64,000 nt of DNA from Clostridioides mangenotii TR (lineage in GTDB: Bacteria; Bacillota; Clostridia; Peptostreptococcales; Peptostreptococcaceae), in NCBI RefSeq assembly GCF_000498755.1, contig NZ_AXUS01000010.1:40506-104505 (forward strand), read 5' to 3'. Of the stretch, positions 1 through 9,663 are shown piece by piece. The translations under genes and the position numbers were made by a program. How positions within the stretch are numbered: the first letter of the stretch is position 1; every line of letters begins with the position of its first letter. The notes under the pieces were generated by a model. That model made no database searches. It was not told the DNA's origin and was given only the letters and a program-made list of their open reading frames with translations.

Positions 1-2
1 AT

Positions 3-36
3 AAGCTATATCAAAATTGATGTAGCTTTTTTGCAT
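3..36 (+). terminator. Rho-independent terminator of a gene upstream of the window
   Basis: An 11-bp stem (agctatatcaa pairing with ttgatgtagct) is followed directly by a run of T. It ends a + strand transcript whose gene lies left of the window. Confidence 0.7.
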
Positions 37-94
37 ATAATTCTTTTTCTTGGTAAAAATATACTTAAAGTTTTATATGGAGGTATTATACAAT

Positions 95-634
95 ATGAAA
101 GCAACAGGAATAGTTAGACGAATAGATGATCTTGGTAGAGTAGTTGTTCCTAAAGAAATAAGAAAAACTCTAAGAATTAAAGAAGGAGATCCACTAGAGA
201 TTTTTACAGCGAGGGATGGAGAAGTTATATTGAAGAAATACTCTCCTATGGGAGAACTAAACGAGTTTGCCCAAACTTACGCTGAATCATTAGGAGAGGT
301 ATTTGGATACGGCGTGGTTATAACAGATTCAGATTCTATAATAGCTGTATCTAAAATATCAAAAAAAGATTACAAAGAAAAAAATATAAGCAGTGATTTA
401 GAAGAGTTTATTTCTAATAGAAATACTAAGTATCTTGAAGGTAATGAAATGATTTCTCTTCATAGAGATGACCCTGGAGAGTACTCAGCACAATATATAG
501 TTCCTATTATAAGCGATTCAGGTGATTGCATAGGCGCTATAGTGTTGCTATCTAAAGATGAGGATGCATCGCTTGTAAATGAAGAAAAAAGCCTTAAGAT
601 CGCTGCAAACTTTTTAGGGAAACAAGTTCAATAA
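95..634 (+). CDS. spoVT: Stage V sporulation protein T, AbrB-family transcription regulator
   Basis: This 179-residue protein matches the usual SpoVT length of about 178. Residues 1-50 form the AbrB/MazE-type swapped-hairpin DNA-binding domain (MKATGIVRRIDDLGRVVVPK and following). The remainder is a GAF-like C-terminal domain. In the family it adjusts forespore gene expression under sigma-G. I chose the ATG at 95 because TGGAGGT at 78-84 is well placed before it; an upstream in-frame start at 50 would only add a non-conserved tail. A terminator follows at 640-665, and spoVB comes next, as in related spore formers. Confidence 0.93.
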   Translation: MKATGIVRRIDDLGRVVVPKEIRKTLRIKEGDPLEIFTARDGEVILKKYSPMGELNEFAQTYAESLGEVFGYGVVITDSDSIIAVSKISKKDYKEKNISSDLEEFISNRNTKYLEGNEMISLHRDDPGEYSAQYIVPIISDSGDCIGAIVLLSKDEDASLVNEEKSLKIAANFLGKQVQ

Positions 635-639
635 TTATA

Positions 640-665
640 AAGGCCTCTTATATAGGAGGTCTTTT
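640..665 (+). terminator. Terminator after spoVT
   Basis: The stem aaggcctc / gaggtctt (one G-U pair) closes over a short loop and is followed by TTTT. Confidence 0.65.
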
Positions 666-751
666 GAAGTTTTTGTGTAAAATATTGTATATGATATTAA
701 AAATATGGTATATTAATGTTTGTTGTTATATAAACGATTTGGAGGTTCACT

Positions 752-2365
752 ATGGCTAATAACAAAAATAAGGACTCTTTTTTAAAGGGCGCGCTTATAC
801 TTGGAGCGGCAGGTATACTGATAAAGATAATAGGTGCATTTTTTAGAATTCCACTTGGCAATATGATTGGATCTGAAGGTATGGGATACTATCAAACTGC
901 CTATCCTATTTATACACTTTTTCTAACTCTGGCAACAGCAGGTTTTCCAACCGCGGTGGCTAAGTTAGTATCTGAGAAAGTTGCTGTAAATGATAATAAA
1001 GGTGCATATAGAATATTTAAAGTATCTCGTACTATACTTTTAATAACTGGTGTAGTTGTCTTCTGTATCCTATTTTTTGGATCTGAATTTATAGTTACAA
1101 ATATTATGAAAAATCCAAATGCATTATATGCAATGAAGGCTATATCACCGGCGCTACTTTTTGTACCAGTTATGTCTGCGTATAGAGGATATTTCCAAGG
1201 TAGAAGTGAAATGACAAAGATAGCTTTCTCACAAATTATAGAACAGTTAATAAGAGTTGGCTTAGGTCTTTACCTTGCATATGTTTTAAATAGTTTATAC
1301 GGTGTTAAATTAGGGGCTGCAGGAGCTATATCAGGTGCGACGCTTGGTTCTATAGGTTCTGTTATATTCTTAATAATTGTTTATCTAATAGGCAGAAAAG
1401 AACGTAGATTAGAAATTGAGTCTAGTCCAAACTTCAAAGTAGAGAGTTTTTCTAGAATTCTTAAAAACTTACTTGTAGTCACAATTCCGATAACAATTGG
1501 CGCTTGCGTTATGCCACTTGTAAATATGATAGATACTGTAATAGTAATAGATAGAATGATGAGTGCTGGATTTACATATAAAATGGCAAACTCTATGTTT
1601 GGTCAACTTACAGGGATGGCAATGGTTATAGTGAATTTACCTATGGTAATTACTACAGCGCTTAGTATGAGCTTGGTTCCTTCAATTTCTGCTTCATATG
1701 CTGTAGGAAATAAATTTAAGGCGAGAAATGATACAAAAAGTGCAATAAAAGTTACATTGCTTATAGTTTTACCATGTGCATTTGGCCTTGCTTCACTGGC
1801 GAATCCTATAATGCAACTACTATTCCCTAAAGAGCCTGCAAGTATTGGAGTTTTACTATTTACACTTGCACCTTGTGCAATATTTTTAGGGATTATACAG
1901 ACTACAAACGGCATACTACAAGGTATGGGAAAACCGATGGTTCCAGTTGTTGCGCTTGTAACAGGTATGGTATTCAAAATAATTATAAGCTATACATTGA
2001 CTGGAATTCATGATATAAATATATTAGGTTCAGCTCTTGGTACAGTTACAGCTTATTTTGTGGCTGCATTTATCAACATAATGTACATCAGGAGATCTAT
2101 GAAATTAAAGCTATCTACTAGAGAGTTTATCATTAAACCTTTAATAACTGTTATGACTATGTACGTAGTAGTAAAGATAAGTTACGGTTTCTTAGTAGGA
2201 ATTTTGGGAAGTAATTTAACTACAGTTGTAGCTATTTGCATAGGTGGGCTTGTATATGTTTTAGTTGTTCTTGGTATAGGAGCCATTACGAAAGAAGAAA
2301 TACTTACTATGCCTAAAGGAGATAAGATATACGGATCATTAAAGAAAATTAGACTTATAAGATAA
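752..2365 (+). CDS. spoVB: Stage V sporulation protein B-like lipid flippase
   Basis: This is a 537-residue polytopic membrane protein of the MOP flippase superfamily (polysaccharide biosynthesis/MurJ-like). It has about 14 hydrophobic segments and the family start KGALILGAAGILIKIIGAFF followed by RIPLGNMIGSEGMGYYQTAYPIY. SpoVB is required for spore cortex synthesis and is thought to move lipid-linked precursors across the membrane. GGAGGT at 741-746 supports the ATG at 752. Its position after spoVT and before mazG is the conserved arrangement. A paralogous MurJ-type flippase cannot be fully excluded from sequence alone. Confidence 0.88.
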   Translation: MANNKNKDSFLKGALILGAAGILIKIIGAFFRIPLGNMIGSEGMGYYQTAYPIYTLFLTLATAGFPTAVAKLVSEKVAVNDNKGAYRIFKVSRTILLITGVVVFCILFFGSEFIVTNIMKNPNALYAMKAISPALLFVPVMSAYRGYFQGRSEMTKIAFSQIIEQLIRVGLGLYLAYVLNSLYGVKLGAAGAISGATLGSIGSVIFLIIVYLIGRKERRLEIESSPNFKVESFSRILKNLLVVTIPITIGACVMPLVNMIDTVIVIDRMMSAGFTYKMANSMFGQLTGMAMVIVNLPMVITTALSMSLVPSISASYAVGNKFKARNDTKSAIKVTLLIVLPCAFGLASLANPIMQLLFPKEPASIGVLLFTLAPCAIFLGIIQTTNGILQGMGKPMVPVVALVTGMVFKIIISYTLTGIHDINILGSALGTVTAYFVAAFINIMYIRRSMKLKLSTREFIIKPLITVMTMYVVVKISYGFLVGILGSNLTTVVAICIGGLVYVLVVLGIGAITKEEILTMPKGDKIYGSLKKIRLIR

Positions 2366-2478
2366 AATTGGAATTTTTTTGAAGAAATTGGATATAATAT
2401 CGAAGAAAACACAAAAATGTATTATTTTAACTATCAATTTTATTCAAACAATTGCAATATGCTGATAGAGGTGATATT

Positions 2479-3936
2479 ATGGGTAAGATAAGCATTGTAG
2501 GTCTTGGACCTGGAGATATATCTCTAATAAGTCAAGGGGCTATTAAAGCTTTAAAGTCAAACTCAAGGATTTTTTTTAGAACTGGAAAACACCCTATAAT
2601 TGATGAGTTAAACTCAGAAATAGACTATACTTCACTGGATTACTTTTATGAAAGTGAAGATAGCTTTGAGAATGTATACGCTAAAATATCTGAGTTCATA
2701 GTAGATGAATCTTGCAAAGGTGATTTAGTTTATGCAGTACCAGGTCATCCAAGGGTTGCAGAGAAGACGGTTGGCATAATTGAAGATATAGCATGTAAAA
2801 ATCAAATAGAAGTAGATGTAATTCCATCAATGAGCTTTGTAGATGCAATATTTAACTACTTATCAGTAGATCCATCTGTAGGATTTCAGCTTCTCGACGC
2901 CTTTGAGCTCGATGACGTATATATAGATACCAATAAAAGTATGATAATAACTCAAATTTACGACAATTTTACGGCTTCTAATGTAAAATTGAGATTAAGT
3001 GAATATTATGAGTATGATCAGGAGATATATATAGTTAAGGCAGCTGGGGTCAAAGGATTGGAGAATAAGAAAGCGGTTAAGCTATACGAACTAGATAGAA
3101 AAGACAATAGATTTGATTACCTTACAAGCTTGTATATACCTAAAAGTTCAAATAAAATGTATAATACTGTGCATGATTTGGAAATGATAGTAAAGAAACT
3201 TAGAGGGCCTAATGGCTGTGAATGGGATAAAAAGCAGACTCATGAATCTTTGAAAAAGTTTCTTATAGAAGAATCTTACGAACTTATTAATGCCATAGAC
3301 AACAAAGATGACGATGAGATAGTTGAAGAACTTGGGGATGTGCTTTTACAAGTTGCCCTACATTGTCAGATAGGTAAAGAGGAAGGGTATTTTGACTTAG
3401 CGGAAGTAGTGAGTGGTATATGTAAAAAACTGATTAACAGACATCCTCACGTGTTTAATGCTGGTGATAATAGTAATTTCTCAGAAAAGACTTGGGAAGA
3501 GCTGAAAAAGGAAGAAAAAGGTGAAGAGGCCATAACAGACAGTATGGTTAGAATACCCGAGAGTCTTCCGGCTCTAATGAAGGCTACAAAAGTTCAAAAA
3601 AAAGCGGCACTTGTAGGATTTGACTGGGACAATATAGAAGATGTATTTAAAAAGATTGAGGAAGAATATCATGAATTACTTGACGAATGCAGAGTTAAGA
3701 ATATAAAATACATAAAGGAAGAGTTAGGTGATTTGATATTCTCAATTGTAAATTTGGCGAGGTTTTTAGGTATAGATTCAGAGGAGGCTCTGAATAGTAC
3801 AACGGCTAAATTTATATACAGATTCCAATTTATTGAACAGAAGTCAATTGAGTTAGGTAAAAAACTTGGAGACATGACATTAGAAGAGATGGACAATTAT
3901 TGGAATCAGGCAAAAATACAAAAAGAAGATAAATAA
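2479..3936 (+). CDS. mazG: Tetrapyrrole methylase-like / MazG NTP pyrophosphohydrolase fusion (YabN type)
   Basis: The protein has 485 residues in two parts. Residues 1 to about 215 resemble SAM-dependent tetrapyrrole methylases (GLGPGDISL near the start). The C-terminal half carries two MazG repeats, each with acidic metal-binding motifs (EESYELINAID then EELGDVLLQV; EEEYHELLDE then EELGDLIFSIVN). MazG hydrolyses (d)NTPs to monophosphates and pyrophosphate. This fusion is typical of Firmicute YabN. The start at 2479 follows AGAGGTGAT; the longer in-frame start at 2452 lacks a binding site. The hup gene follows, as in the Bacillus/Clostridium yabN region. Confidence 0.9.
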   Translation: MGKISIVGLGPGDISLISQGAIKALKSNSRIFFRTGKHPIIDELNSEIDYTSLDYFYESEDSFENVYAKISEFIVDESCKGDLVYAVPGHPRVAEKTVGIIEDIACKNQIEVDVIPSMSFVDAIFNYLSVDPSVGFQLLDAFELDDVYIDTNKSMIITQIYDNFTASNVKLRLSEYYEYDQEIYIVKAAGVKGLENKKAVKLYELDRKDNRFDYLTSLYIPKSSNKMYNTVHDLEMIVKKLRGPNGCEWDKKQTHESLKKFLIEESYELINAIDNKDDDEIVEELGDVLLQVALHCQIGKEEGYFDLAEVVSGICKKLINRHPHVFNAGDNSNFSEKTWEELKKEEKGEEAITDSMVRIPESLPALMKATKVQKKAALVGFDWDNIEDVFKKIEEEYHELLDECRVKNIKYIKEELGDLIFSIVNLARFLGIDSEEALNSTTAKFIYRFQFIEQKSIELGKKLGDMTLEEMDNYWNQAKIQKEDK

Positions 3937-4029
3937 AAAGGTATTTTGTCAAAAATCTAGAACTTTTATCTTTATAGCGGATGAAGGTCTATATTATAAA
4001 CATAAACAATTTTTTAGGAGGTAAATATC

Positions 4030-4308
4030 GTGAATAAAGCTGAATTAGTATCAAAAATGGCAGAAAAGAGTGGGTTAACTAAGAAAGAGGCAGAGGTTGC
4101 ATTAAACGCATTTATGAACTCTGTACAAGATGCTCTTGTAAATAACGAAAAAGTTCAATTAGTAGGATTTGGTACTTTTGAAACTAGAGAGAGAGCTGCT
4201 AGACAAGGAAGAAACCCAAGAGATCCTGAGCAAGTTATAGACATACCAGCTTCTAAAGCACCTGTTTTCAAAGCAGGAAAAGGTCTTAAAGATATAATAA
4301 ACAAATAA
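4030..4308 (+). CDS. hup: HU-type histone-like DNA-binding protein
   Basis: This 92-residue basic protein has the HU/IHF signature GFGTFETRERAARQGRNPRD and the flexible DNA-binding arm PASKAPVFKAGKGLKD. As a dimer it bends and compacts DNA. It starts with GTG, preceded by an excellent AGGAGGT site. A long hairpin at 4324-4362 follows the stop codon. Confidence 0.95.
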   Translation: MNKAELVSKMAEKSGLTKKEAEVALNAFMNSVQDALVNNEKVQLVGFGTFETRERAARQGRNPRDPEQVIDIPASKAPVFKAGKGLKDIINK

Positions 4309-4323
4309 TATATATTATTTTAA

Positions 4324-4362
4324 TTCAAAGGAAGTGTGGACGAACTCCACACTTCCTTTGAA
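4324..4362 (+). terminator. Long perfect hairpin after hup
   Basis: A perfect 17-bp inverted repeat (4324-4340 with 4346-4362) closes over the loop cgaac. It is followed by tagtttt rather than a clean T-run. It probably ends or stabilises the hup mRNA while letting part of transcription continue into the S4-domain gene 20 bases further on. Confidence 0.6.
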
Positions 4363-4383
4363 TAGTTTTAAGGAGGATACTGT

Positions 4384-4625
4384 ATGAGATTAGACAAGTA
4401 CTTAAAGGTATCTAGAATAATCAAAAGAAGAACTGTAGCAAAAGACGCATGTGAAAAAGGTATAGTTACTTTAAACGGCAAAGTTGCAAAATCATCTTCA
4501 GTTGTCGGGATTGGAGATGTTATGGAAATACAGTTTGGAGAGAAAAAATGAAGTTCGAAGTTCTTGAGATAAAAGAACACGTTCTTAAGAATGATGCAAA
4601 AGAAATGTACAAAATTTTAGAATAA
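4384..4625 (+). CDS. rqcP: S4-domain RNA-binding protein (RqcP/YabO-HslR type), interrupted by a one-base frameshift
   Basis: Frame 1 encodes [20 protein letters not shown] and on through MEIQFGEKK, then meets TGA at 4549. The rest of the family sequence ([24 protein letters not shown]) continues in the next frame to TAA at 4623-4625. Adding one A to the run of six at 4543-4548 restores an 80-residue protein of normal length. The S4 fold binds structured RNA; the Bacillus homologue acts in ribosome-associated quality control. GGAGG at 4372-4376 and the mazG-hup-S4-yabP order support the call. I treat the break as a probable sequence error. Confidence 0.8.
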
Positions 4626-4687
4626 AATCAAATTCACTCCAGTATATTTAATAGTAGTATTAATGAATTATGTACTGGAGGGATATT

Positions 4688-4942
4688 ATGGAACAAAATA
4701 TAACTTTGAAAGATAGATCTAGCTTAGTTATTTCAGGCGTAGAGCATATTTACTCTTTTAATGATAAAAGGGTAGAGGTTAAGACATCAGTTGGAGAGAT
4801 GGTTATTGAGGGCGAAGATATGGATATGAGTAAACTCAGCATTGATGAAAATATAATCAGTATTGAAGGAACCATTAACTCAATCGTATATGCAAAACCT
4901 AGAAAACCTCAAGAGAGTTTCTTCAAGAAGGTGTTTAAGTAA
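4688..4942 (+). CDS. yabP: Sporulation protein YabP
   Basis: This 84-residue soluble protein matches the YabP/YqfC family (MEQNITLKDRSSLVISGVEH, then a VxVKTSVGEMVIEG strand region). In spore formers it is made in the mother cell under sigma-E. The start at 4688 follows GGAGGG; the upstream in-frame start at 4670 has no such site. The stop codon TAA abuts the yabQ ATG, so the two are translationally coupled. Confidence 0.88.
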   Translation: MEQNITLKDRSSLVISGVEHIYSFNDKRVEVKTSVGEMVIEGEDMDMSKLSIDENIISIEGTINSIVYAKPRKPQESFFKKVFK

Positions 4943-5584
4943 ATGATACCTTTTACACAAGATGTGGGAGTATTTTATGCGACTATTTACGGTGGGATAA
5001 TAATTGGAGTCTTGTTTGACTTTTACAGGGCATTAAAAATCAATTTTAAGTTTATGAGTTATTTTTCAGTTTTTTTTGATATTATATTTTGGCTATTTAC
5101 TACATTAGTAATATTTCTGACTATTAATCTTACTGAGTTTTTTGATTTAAGATATTATCACTTCGTCGCCTTAATAGTGGGTTTTCTTATTTATTACAAC
5201 ACCATAAGTAAATACATATTGTCATTTATAAGTAAAGTTATCTGCTTTACAGCAAACTTATTTAAAAAAGTGGTGTTGAGTCTAGTCGCTTTTATAAACA
5301 ATTTGTATTACGTTATAATCTATTCACTGCACTTACTATTTGATATCATATTTTATATACCGAACATAATCGTAGGTGTTAAAAATGGATTAGGTAAAAA
5401 ATATAAAAAACAGAAAAAGGTAAAGAATAAAAAACCTAAAAAATCTGAAAAGCTTGATAAAACCAAAAAGATAAAGAAATCTGAAAAGATGAAAAAATCT
5501 AAGACGATGGATAAATCTAAAAAGGCGAAGAAAAAAGATAAGCAACAAAAACAAAAGAAATTGAAGAAATCAAAAAAGATTTGA
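4943..5584 (+). CDS. yabQ: Spore cortex biosynthesis protein YabQ with a long lysine-rich tail
   Basis: The 213-residue protein begins with YabQ-type membrane segments (about residues 10-30, 37-60, 68-90, with further hydrophobic stretches to about 145). It ends in roughly 65 residues made almost only of K with S, D, E and Q, in loose repeats such as KKSEKLDKTKKIKKSEKMKK. YabQ is a sigma-E membrane protein needed for cortex formation. It starts immediately after the yabP stop. The highly basic tail should lie on one face of the membrane and could contact nucleic acid or acidic polymers; that is inference. Confidence 0.85.
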   Translation: MIPFTQDVGVFYATIYGGIIIGVLFDFYRALKINFKFMSYFSVFFDIIFWLFTTLVIFLTINLTEFFDLRYYHFVALIVGFLIYYNTISKYILSFISKVICFTANLFKKVVLSLVAFINNLYYVIIYSLHLLFDIIFYIPNIIVGVKNGLGKKYKKQKKVKNKKPKKSEKLDKTKKIKKSEKMKKSKTMDKSKKAKKKDKQQKQKKLKKSKKI

Positions 5585-5645
5585 AGTATCAGATATGAAA
5601 ATTACAATTAGTTAAAAGATTAATATCGAGGAGATGGATTAGTAG

Positions 5646-5930
5646 ATGAACGTAAGAAAAAAATTTTCAGGTCAGTTAATTGCTATAAGTTTATTTCTTG
5701 TGGTGACTGTTTTTGGCATGATAAGCGGATTTGGATTCGAGTACACTAAATACAACGAATACAAAGCTGAAATAGCCAAATTAAACGAACAGATAGAAAA
5801 TAAAGATGTAAAGATCAAAAACTTGAGATCAACTAAGTATGACAGTAATGAAAACCTCGAGAAGACTGCTAGGAAACGACTGAATATGGTTAAGCCAAAT
5901 GAAACGGTGTACATAGATATAAATCGCTAG
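5646..5930 (+). CDS. divIC: Septum formation initiator DivIC/FtsB family protein
   Basis: This 94-residue protein has a short cytoplasmic start, one membrane helix (about residues 10-30) and a coiled coil (EYKAEIAKLNEQIENKDVKIKN), followed by the family end region (ENLEKTARKRLNMVKPNETVYIDI). It belongs to the FtsL-DivIC-DivIB/FtsQ complex at the division septum. GAGGAGAT precedes the ATG. It is the last gene of the yabN-rqcP-yabPQ-divIC run, followed by a terminator. Confidence 0.9.
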   Translation: MNVRKKFSGQLIAISLFLVVTVFGMISGFGFEYTKYNEYKAEIAKLNEQIENKDVKIKNLRSTKYDSNENLEKTARKRLNMVKPNETVYIDINR

Positions 5931-5959
5931 ATTAAGCGAAGACTGTAATATGAAAATGT

Positions 5960-6024
5960 AAAAATAGCAATGTATCTATAATTTGTAGACTTTTTGTCTT
6001 CAACTTGGATACATTGCTATTTTT
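5960..6024 (+). terminator. Terminator after divIC
   Basis: A perfect 17-bp stem (aaaaatagcaatgtatc with its complement at 6008-6024) encloses a long AT-rich loop. The right arm ends in TTTTT. Confidence 0.75.
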
Positions 6025-6055
6025 ATATTAAAATAGTAAATAAAGGAGTGATTTT

Positions 6056-6973
6056 ATGAAATTAGCAGCGATAGATATAGGTACGAACTCTATGAGGCTA
6101 TTAGTAGGAGAGGTTGTAGATGGAGATCTAATAAATAGAAAAAAATTCGTTGATACTACTAGAATAGGTGAAGGTGTAGATAGTACTGGCTTAATATTGG
6201 AAGAAGCTATAGTAAGAAACATAGAAGCATTAGGTAAATTTAAAAAGATATGTATGGATGAAAAGTGTAAAGAAATATTTTGTATGGGTACATCTGCTCT
6301 TAGAGATAGCAAAAACAATGAAGACTTTATAAGTAGAGCGAAACAAGAAACAGGAATAGATGTTGAAATATTAAGTGGAAATGAAGAGGCTAACCTAGGA
6401 TTAGTTGGTGTTATAGAGGGTCTTGAAGATAAATCAGGTGTATTAGTGGTAGATATAGGAGGAGGGTCCACTGAATTTACAGTCGGAGATAAGTCTGGGA
6501 TTAAATACAATAGAAGTGAAAATGTAGGTGCGCTCAGAATGACTGAAAAATTTTTAAAAAAAGATCCTATAGATGATTTTGAATACGAAAAACTAGAAAA
6601 ATTTGTGGAAGATGGAATATCTAATACTGTAGATGATATTGAAAGCATAGGTATCAAGAAGCTTGTTGGTATTGGAGGTACAATAACCTCTCTATCTGCA
6701 ATTAATCAAAAACTCGAAGTTTATTCTATGGAAAAAGTGCACAATAGTAAAATATTCATAAAAGATGTTGAGCAAATTCTACAAATGCTCAAAGAATCAC
6801 CACTAAGTGACAAGAAAAAACTAGCGGGATTGCAGAAAAAACGAGCAGATATTATTACAGCTGGTGTAGGAATACTAATAATAATAATGAAAAAACTAGA
6901 AATAAAGGAAATAACAGTGAGCGAGTACGATAATTTAGAGGGATTAATATGTCAAAAATCAAAAAAAATGTAA
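6056..6973 (+). CDS. ppx: Ppx/GppA-family phosphatase
   Basis: The 305-residue protein is a single Ppx/GppA actin-fold domain. Phosphate/nucleotide-binding motifs are visible at the start (AAIDIGTNSMRLLVGE) and in the middle (GVLVVDIGGGSTEF), plus the second-half motif IGGTITSLSAI. The family hydrolyses polyphosphate or the guanosine pentaphosphate tail. At about 300 residues it is the short form without the C-terminal helical domain. AAGGAGTG precedes the ATG. It sits between divIC and spoIIE. Confidence 0.88.
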   Translation: MKLAAIDIGTNSMRLLVGEVVDGDLINRKKFVDTTRIGEGVDSTGLILEEAIVRNIEALGKFKKICMDEKCKEIFCMGTSALRDSKNNEDFISRAKQETGIDVEILSGNEEANLGLVGVIEGLEDKSGVLVVDIGGGSTEFTVGDKSGIKYNRSENVGALRMTEKFLKKDPIDDFEYEKLEKFVEDGISNTVDDIESIGIKKLVGIGGTITSLSAINQKLEVYSMEKVHNSKIFIKDVEQILQMLKESPLSDKKKLAGLQKKRADIITAGVGILIIIMKKLEIKEITVSEYDNLEGLICQKSKKM

Positions 6974-7066
6974 TAAATTTTTTTTGATTTAAGGAACTGA
7001 ATTTGACAAAAAAACTTCTTACATTTTGGTAAACTCTTGATATAAACAAATGAGGGGGTTTTAGAA

Positions 7067-9438
7067 ATGCAAAGAAGTGCTGCGGTTCTAGAAAAAAATT
7101 ATTTAAAAACTAGTAATTATAAGATTCTGGGGAAATATATTAGTTTAACAACGATATCATTTATGATAATGGGACTTTTACTTAGTAGATCGATACTCGT
7201 GGAGTCGATAGCTCCACTTGGGATAGCTTTTTTTATTTGCATGGTAAAATGGGATAGATATAAGGTTCCAGTTTTTGCGTCAACCATTTTAGGGACAATC
7301 CTTTCGGCAAATAGTACATTGTTTATTGCTAAATATTGCGTGTGCTTAACTCTAATTATGTTATTGAGCAGTAGACTCAAAAAGATTGAGGGCACCCCAT
7401 TGCTTGCTCTCGTGGGTGCGGGGTGGTTTTACCCATCTCGGTTGGACAAGGGCTATTTTCTGGCAATACAACTTTTCAAATTATAATGGCTTTTACTGAA
7501 AGTATAGTATTATTTATATCAATTTACACATTTTCATATGGGGTGGATTTGATAACAAATATAAAGAATCGGCTTTCTGTGCGTCCTGAAGAGGCTATAT
7601 CCATAAGTTTATTAGCAACTTTTACTATAATGGGGCTAGGAGAAGTCGCGATTTTTGGTATTTCAGTGAGGATTGTTTTATCTACTATAGTAGTGCTTAT
7701 GACAGCTATTATCGGCGGAGCAACTATGGGGGCTAGTTGTGGTGTAGTTGTAGGTATTGCATTTATGATAAATAATCTAACGTCTGCAGTATATATGGGG
7801 ATATATTCTTTTGCAGGGCTTATTAGTGGAGCTTTTAATAAGATAAATAGATTTTTGTGTATATTAGGATATATTCTAAGTTGGATGATAATATACACCT
7901 ATAGCACAGGAATTTCTTCGAATTTAACTCAGCTCAGAGATATTTTGATTGCATGTTTAGCAGTTATACTCATACCTGAAAAAGTTTTTACAAAGGTTGA
8001 AAAACTGATTAAAAGCAATGTAGCTTCAAATGATGTAGTAAATGACTACATTATGAGGAGTAAAGATCTAACTAAAAACAGACTAAATAATATTTATAAA
8101 ACATACAGCGATCTTGCTAATACTTTTGATAGAATTAGAGAGAAAGACAGAGTGCTCGATCAAAGGGATATAGCGAGTGTAATAGATATGATACATAATG
8201 ATGAATGTAGAGTGTGTAGTATGAAGAGGATGTGTTGGGAGACCAGGTTTAATCATACTTACACTATGATATACAATATACTCGAAAAAATCGAAGATAT
8301 AGGGGAGTTGTCAATTAACGAAATACCAGAGAATTTTAGAAAGGAGTGTATGAAACCCGAATCTATAGTAAAAATGGCAAATTACTATTATAGACTATTT
8401 GTATTAGATTACGAATGGAGTACTAAATTTTCGGAAAATAGAAGATTAATAGCAAATCAAATCAGAAGTATATCTAAGTCAATAGAATCTCTTTCTCTGG
8501 ACTTAGAAAACAATATAATGCTCGATCTGGAGAAGGAAAAGAGTATTTACGATAATTTACAGAGATATGGGGTGGATGTAGAAAAAGTAAATTACATAAC
8601 TAAATCGAATAATGAGTTTGAAATCGAGGTAGAAAAAGTAACATGTGCGAATGGAATGATGTGTGAAGAGAAGATAAAAAGCGCTCTTACAGATATTGTA
8701 GGAGAAGATTTATCCGCTAGAAAGGTGGGTTGTAACTCTATTGGGGATAAATGTAAGGCTACATTTGTAAAAGCACAAAAATTTAAAGCTATGACTGAAG
8801 TATCTGCGATGTCTAGAGATGGACATATTCTTTGTGGTGACAATTATACATTTATGGAAATCAATGATGGTAAGTATATGATGGCGATAAGTGATGGAAT
8901 GGGAAAGGGGAAAAAAGCCTATGAAGAGTCATCAGCTACAATAGATATTTTAGAAAAAATGATAGATGCAAAGATTGAAGATGAGATAGTTATAGACACG
9001 ATAAATAATATGTTGATGCTAAAATCATCGGATGAAATGTTTTCGACTTTAGATTTGGGCTTAGTTGACCTTAGACGTGGGTCTCTAGATACAATAAAAA
9101 TGGGAGCTTGTTCAACTTATATTAAGAGGAGCAATGGAGACATTGACCTTATATCTTCCTCATCGCTACCTGTTGGAATACTATCAGATGTAAAATTGGA
9201 TAGAAAAAATGCAAAGGTAAATGATGGAGACTTTGTAATTATGGTATCAGATGGAATAGTTGACTCTGGAAGGAATAAAGATCTTGGGGACAACTGGATG
9301 CTATATTTTTTAGACAGTGTAAAATCGACAAATCCTAAAAATATTTCCAATATGATTTTAGACAGAGCTCTAGAACTTCAGCCAAATCAAATTGAAGACG
9401 ATATGACTGTTTTAGTTACAAAAATTTGCTTAAAATAA
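7067..9438 (+). CDS. spoIIE: Stage II sporulation protein E, PP2C phosphatase; interrupted by a one-base frameshift
   Basis: SpoIIE dephosphorylates the anti-anti-sigma factor SpoIIAA and so activates sigma-F in the forespore. Two overlapping frames give one protein of about 790 residues. The first (from 7067) runs through GTPLLALVGAG; the second continues VVLPISVGQGLFSGN near 7423. Restoring one G to the four-G run at 7420-7423 joins them. About ten membrane helices come first, then a central domain with a CRVCSMKRMCW cysteine cluster, then a PP2C domain with metal motifs MAISDGMGKGKKA and MVSDGIVDSG. GAGGGGG precedes the ATG. The break is probably a sequence error. Confidence 0.88.
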
Positions 9439-9451
9439 TTTGCTTTAGAGA

Positions 9452-9663
9452 TGTTGATAAAATGTGGATAAGAAAATACTGTCTTATTAAGTGTTTCACG
9501 AGTTATGCACAGAAAATGGTTGATAACTACAAAAAAATGTGGATAAGTTGTATAGATATGTTAATAAAGTATACTATTTCGGAAAAAAAATTTAGAAATA
9601 GCAAAAATTATACTGAAGAAAGCGTATTCCTTACTGTTGATAATATATAAATGCTGTGGATAA
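9452..9663 (+). other. Cluster of DnaA-box sequences
   Basis: Within 212 bases there are three exact TGTGGATAA (complement of TTATCCACA) at 9463-9471, 9538-9546 and 9655-9663. There is one TTATGCACA on the + strand at 9503-9511, and two one-mismatch TGTTGATAA at 9452-9460 and 9635-9643. The consensus DnaA box is TTATNCACA. An A/T-rich segment (9664-9750) follows, as beside unwinding elements. No plausible gene lies here. It may be a DnaA-titrating or regulatory cluster, or less likely an origin. Confidence 0.7.

Noticed and set aside
9426..9650. Open frame of 74 codons after spoIIE
   Set aside because: It overlaps the spoIIE end, has no ribosome binding site and an odd composition; its repeated Met-Trp residues come from the TGTGGATAA boxes. 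I treat the region as a DnaA-box cluster.
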